Below, in pieces: positions 5,612 to 7,585 of a stretch of 7,585 nucleotides of DNA. The notes beneath the pieces are model-generated. The model saw nothing but the letters and a program-made list of their open reading frames with translations. It was not told the DNA's origin and made no database searches. The stretch spans positions 1 to 7,585 of the forward strand of contig JAGRBY010000354.1 of the NCBI GenBank assembly GCA_020433835.1, read 5' to 3'. Made by a program: the position numbers and the translations under genes. Each line of letters opens with the position of its first letter. Positions within the stretch are counted from its first letter, which is position 1. This stretch comes from Anaerolineae bacterium. GTDB taxonomy: Bacteria; Chloroflexota; Anaerolineae; 4572-78; J111.

Positions 5612-6733
5612 TTACCCCTTGGCCTCGGCGCTGTCTAACATAACTTCCGGCGCTTGGCGACGTCGCCACCAGCGTTGCATAAGCGGCACAATCCGTTCGG
5701 CGGTGATAAACAAAATAATAATCGCCTGGATAACCAGCACCATCTCGCGCGTTACATCAGAAGAACGCTCCATAATTTGAGCGCCAGTGCGCAGGTAACC
5801 GTAAAAGAGGCCGGCAATCAGCACAAGTTTCGGATCGTTGCGAGCCAACAGCGCAACCACAATCCCTTCGAACCCGATATTGGGCGACAGGGTCAGGGTC
5901 AGTTGTTTGAGCAGCCCCATCGACAGATGCGCGCCGGCCAATCCGGCCAAAATGCCGCTGACACCCATACTAAGGGTGATGACCCGCTTGGCATTGATGC
6001 CGCCATATTCGGCAAAGCGTCGATTGGCCCCCAGCATGCGAATTTCATACCCCAACGGCGTGCGCGCCATCAAAAACCAAACGGCGACAATCGCCACTAT
6101 CGCTATAAAAAGGGCGATGGTCACCCGCGTGCCGGGAATGACCACCGGCAAAATGGCCGACTCCGGAAAAAATTCGGTACCGACATAGCCGGCCGTGGGA
6201 TCTTTGAGATAGCGCGTCAAAATAAACTGATAGAGCTGAATGGCGATGATGTTGAGCATCAACGTGCTGACAATCTCATCGGCATTCAGGTAGGCTTTGA
6301 GTGCACCAGGAATTAGCCCCCAGATATACCCCACAAGACCGGCTACCAACAAAGCCAACCCGATGTGAACAACCGGCGGGGCCGGAATATAGAGGCTGAC
6401 GATGCCCGCGCCCATAGCCCCCAAGGTGAGCTGGCCTTCGGCCCCCAGGCTGAACTGCCGGGCCTTGAAGACAATGGCCACCGACAGACCTAGCAGGATA
6501 AGGGTGATACTATCTTCGAGCCAATTACCAAAGCGATTGATGCCGCGCAGTTGCCAGCCGCCGTCGTCGGCAATGGATATTTTGGGCAGGGGACCGGTTA
6601 ACAGTTCGCGGTAAGCATCAACCGGATCGCTGCTAACCATGGTCGTAATGGCGAAACCCAACAGCAGGGCCGCCACAATAACCACCACTATGCGTATAAA
6701 TTCAAGCGAAAATTTTTGACGGGCTTCGGTCAT
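5612..6733 (-). CDS. ABC transporter permease, BPD_transp_2 family (nucleoside uptake, NupP-like)
   Basis: This is the first, longer permease subunit of the same importer. The 373 residues start with a membrane segment (about 11-32), then a long loop holding YRELLTGPL (41-49), a family-typical feature after the first helix. FSLGAEGQLTLGAMGA (94-109), LKAYLNADEIVSTLMLN (145-161), the coupling-loop TPLGYEIRMLGANRRFAEYGGIN (225-247) and GFEGIVVALLARNDP (287-301) are the conserved blocks of NupP/YufP-type permeases. The C-terminus (354-373) is basic then acidic and cytoplasmic. The ATG at 6733 follows a 79-base gap containing a 17-bp inverted repeat, and I see no clear Shine-Dalgarno before it, unlike the next permease. 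With the second permease it should form the heterodimeric membrane channel powered by the double-domain ATPase. Confidence 0.94.
   Translation of the reverse strand: MTEARQKFSLEFIRIVVVIVAALLLGFAITTMVSSDPVDAYRELLTGPLPKISIADDGGWQLRGINRFGNWLEDSITLILLGLSVAIVFKARQFSLGAEGQLTLGAMGAGIVSLYIPAPPVVHIGLALLVAGLVGYIWGLIPGALKAYLNADEIVSTLMLNIIAIQLYQFILTRYLKDPTAGYVGTEFFPESAILPVVIPGTRVTIALFIAIVAIVAVWFLMARTPLGYEIRMLGANRRFAEYGGINAKRVITLSMGVSGILAGLAGAHLSMGLLKQLTLTLSPNIGFEGIVVALLARNDPKLVLIAGLFYGYLRTGAQIMERSSDVTREMVLVIQAIIILFITAERIVPLMQRWWRRRQAPEVMLDSAEAKG
5615..5620 (-). promoter_or_regulatory. Strong Shine-Dalgarno for the second permease
   Basis: AAGGGG lies immediately before the TAA of the first permease and six bases before the ATG of the second, so the last two sense codons of one gene form the ribosome binding site of the next. 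This fixes the start at 5608 and indicates tight coupling of the two membrane subunits. Confidence 0.75.
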
Positions 6734-6755
6734 AATGGATATCTATTCAGTAAAC

Positions 6756-6804
6756 CAGGTGACTGGCACTTTATTAAGGGATGAGTAAAAGTGCCAGTCA
6801 CCTG
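6756..6804. repeat. Perfect 17-bp inverted repeat (REP-like hairpin) between ATPase and permease genes
   Basis: The left arm CAGGTGACTGGCACTTT (6756-6772) and right arm AAAGTGCCAGTCACCTG (6788-6804) are exact reverse complements around a 15-base spacer. The hairpin fills most of the 79-base gap between two genes that should be co-transcribed. Neither strand has a T-tract after it, so it is not a standard terminator. GTGCCAGTCACC-type palindromes recall REP sequences mobilised by RAYT (Y1) transposases (inference from memory). It could also protect the upstream message from 3' decay and set the ATPase-to-permease ratio. Confidence 0.8.
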
Positions 6805-6812
6805 AACAGTTA

Positions 6813-7585
6813 TTATAAGGCTTGCTCTTGCTGCTCCGGCGATTGGCGTTTGAGGCCAAGCATGTAAAGCCCTAACGCTTCTTCACTTAAGCCGGGCCGA
6901 TTTTGAAAAAGTGCCACGATTTCCCCTTTGTACAAAACGGCGATCCGGTCGGCCAGGCTGAGCAGTTCGGCCAAATCGGCAGAGATGAGCAGCACCGCTT
7001 TGCCCTTATTGCGCTCCTCAACCAACTGCCGCCGGACAAACTCACTTGCGCCGATATCAACGCCCCGCGTCGGCTGGGCGGCGATCAACAGCACCGGGTC
7101 GGCGGAAAACTCGCGAGCGATGATCACCTTTTGCATATTGCCGCCCGACAGCGACCCGATCGGTGCTTCCGTTCCGGCGGCCCGGATATCAAACTTTTGC
7201 ATCAACTGTTCGGCCTGCCGACGAATTTGGCGCAAACTCACCGCGCCATAGCGAGCAAATGGAGGCCGATAGTAGCGATCAACCACCAAATTATCGGCGA
7301 TGCTGGCTTCCAGAGCAGCGCCGTTGGTCAGCCGATCTTCAGGAATATGCGCCACCCCGGCCTGGCGCACGTGGCGCGGTCCCCGGCCCAAGATCGATTG
7401 GCCGTTGACGGTGGCTTCGCCGGTGGTCGGCGGCTGTAAACCGCTTAAAACTTCGGCCAGTTGGGTTTGACCATTGCCCTCCACCCCGGCAATGCCCAAA
7501 ATTTCGCCGCGATGCACCTGAAACGATACATCGCGCAGCAACGGTCGGCCCGTAGGCGATACGTAACTCAAACCTTTTACCTGCA
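6813..7585 (-). CDS. ABC transporter ATP-binding protein, C-terminal nucleotide-binding domain (partial; nucleoside/BMP type)
   Basis: The reading frame stays open to the right edge; a TTG at 7571 is internal, since in-frame codons QVKG precede it. Family members have two tandem ATPase domains in about 500 residues, and only the second is in view, some 257 residues. Visible blocks, numbered from the TTG codon, are LLRDVSFQVHRGEI (11-24), a Walker A-like GVEGNGQTQL (29-38) without the nucleotide-binding Lys, the signature LSGGNMQK (141-148) and a Walker B-like LLIAAQPTRGVD (161-172) in which the usual Asp-Glu is Ala-Gln. These changes are normal for the second domain of NupO/YufO-type ATPases, so hydrolysis would rest on the domain outside the window. 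The protein sits on the cytoplasmic face and drives the two permeases downstream. The BMP-family binding protein expected with it is not in view. Confidence 0.95.
   Translation of the reverse strand, partial: QVKGLSYVSPTGRPLLRDVSFQVHRGEILGIAGVEGNGQTQLAEVLSGLQPPTTGEATVNGQSILGRGPRHVRQAGVAHIPEDRLTNGAALEASIADNLVVDRYYRPPFARYGAVSLRQIRRQAEQLMQKFDIRAAGTEAPIGSLSGGNMQKVIIAREFSADPVLLIAAQPTRGVDIGASEFVRRQLVEERNKGKAVLLISADLAELLSLADRIAVLYKGEIVALFQNRPGLSEEALGLYMLGLKRQSPEQQEQAL

Noticed and set aside
5654..6316. Long plus-strand frame of 220 codons
   Set aside because: Entirely antisense to the first permease; its composition, rich in Arg, His, Gln and Asn, is what a reversed membrane-protein gene gives.
6756..6804. 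Rho-independent terminator between ATPase and permease
   Set aside because: No T-tract follows the stem on either strand, and the genes on both sides belong to one transporter.
6903..7439. Plus-strand frame of 178 codons
   Set aside because: Antisense to the ATPase domain, whose signature motifs are unmistakable.
7569..7571. TTG as the start codon of the ATPase gene
   Set aside because: Coding similarity continues upstream in frame to the window edge, and family members have a first ATPase domain before this point.

Overview
The window is a catabolic gene block on the minus strand next to an intron-interrupted tRNA gene on the plus strand. GC content is moderate in the genes and visibly lower in two non-coding stretches. 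No gene names the organism. A BMP-type nucleoside ABC transporter followed by ADP-ribosylglycohydrolase, psuG, nucleoside hydrolase and PfkB genes is the kind of arrangement I associate with free-living Chloroflexota (Anaerolineae or Ardenticatenia-like). That assignment is an inference at modest confidence.

Layout by position. Positions 1-272 are most of a self-splicing group I intron of subgroup IC3, with its 5' end outside the window. Positions 273-312 are the 3' half of the interrupted tRNA, anticodon CAU and most like tRNA-Ile2. Positions 317-354 are a rho-independent terminator that runs into the end of the convergent PfkB gene. Three minus-strand genes follow (transcribed from high to low coordinates): psuG (2313-3215), a nucleoside hydrolase (1302-2255) and a PfkB-type sugar kinase homologue (347-1294). 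An AT-rich gap of 305 bases (3216-3520) separates them from a second minus-strand unit: the C-terminal part of a nucleoside-transporter ATPase (6813 to the right edge), two permeases (5612-6733 and 4595-5608) and an ADP-ribosylglycohydrolase family protein (3521-4594). A perfect 17-bp inverted repeat lies between the ATPase and the first permease.

How the genes fit together (inference). The ABC system, whose BMP-family binding protein is probably encoded beyond the right edge, would import nucleosides. The nucleoside hydrolase would split ordinary N-nucleosides into base and ribose. PsuG would break the C-glycosidic bond of pseudouridine 5'-phosphate, which needs a kinase step first; the PfkB protein is the obvious candidate for it. 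That protein has Asn where PfkB enzymes normally have the catalytic Asp, and the ADP-ribosylglycohydrolase homologue lacks several of the usual metal ligands. Two enzymes of the salvage block may therefore have changed or lost their standard chemistry.

The most striking element is the intron. Its internal guide sequence at 69-76 matches ligated exons joined directly after U33, so the intron would sit just 5' of the CAU anticodon. The 5' exon is not within the 70 bases upstream of the guide, which implies an unusually large P1 insertion, perhaps carrying a homing endonuclease gene.
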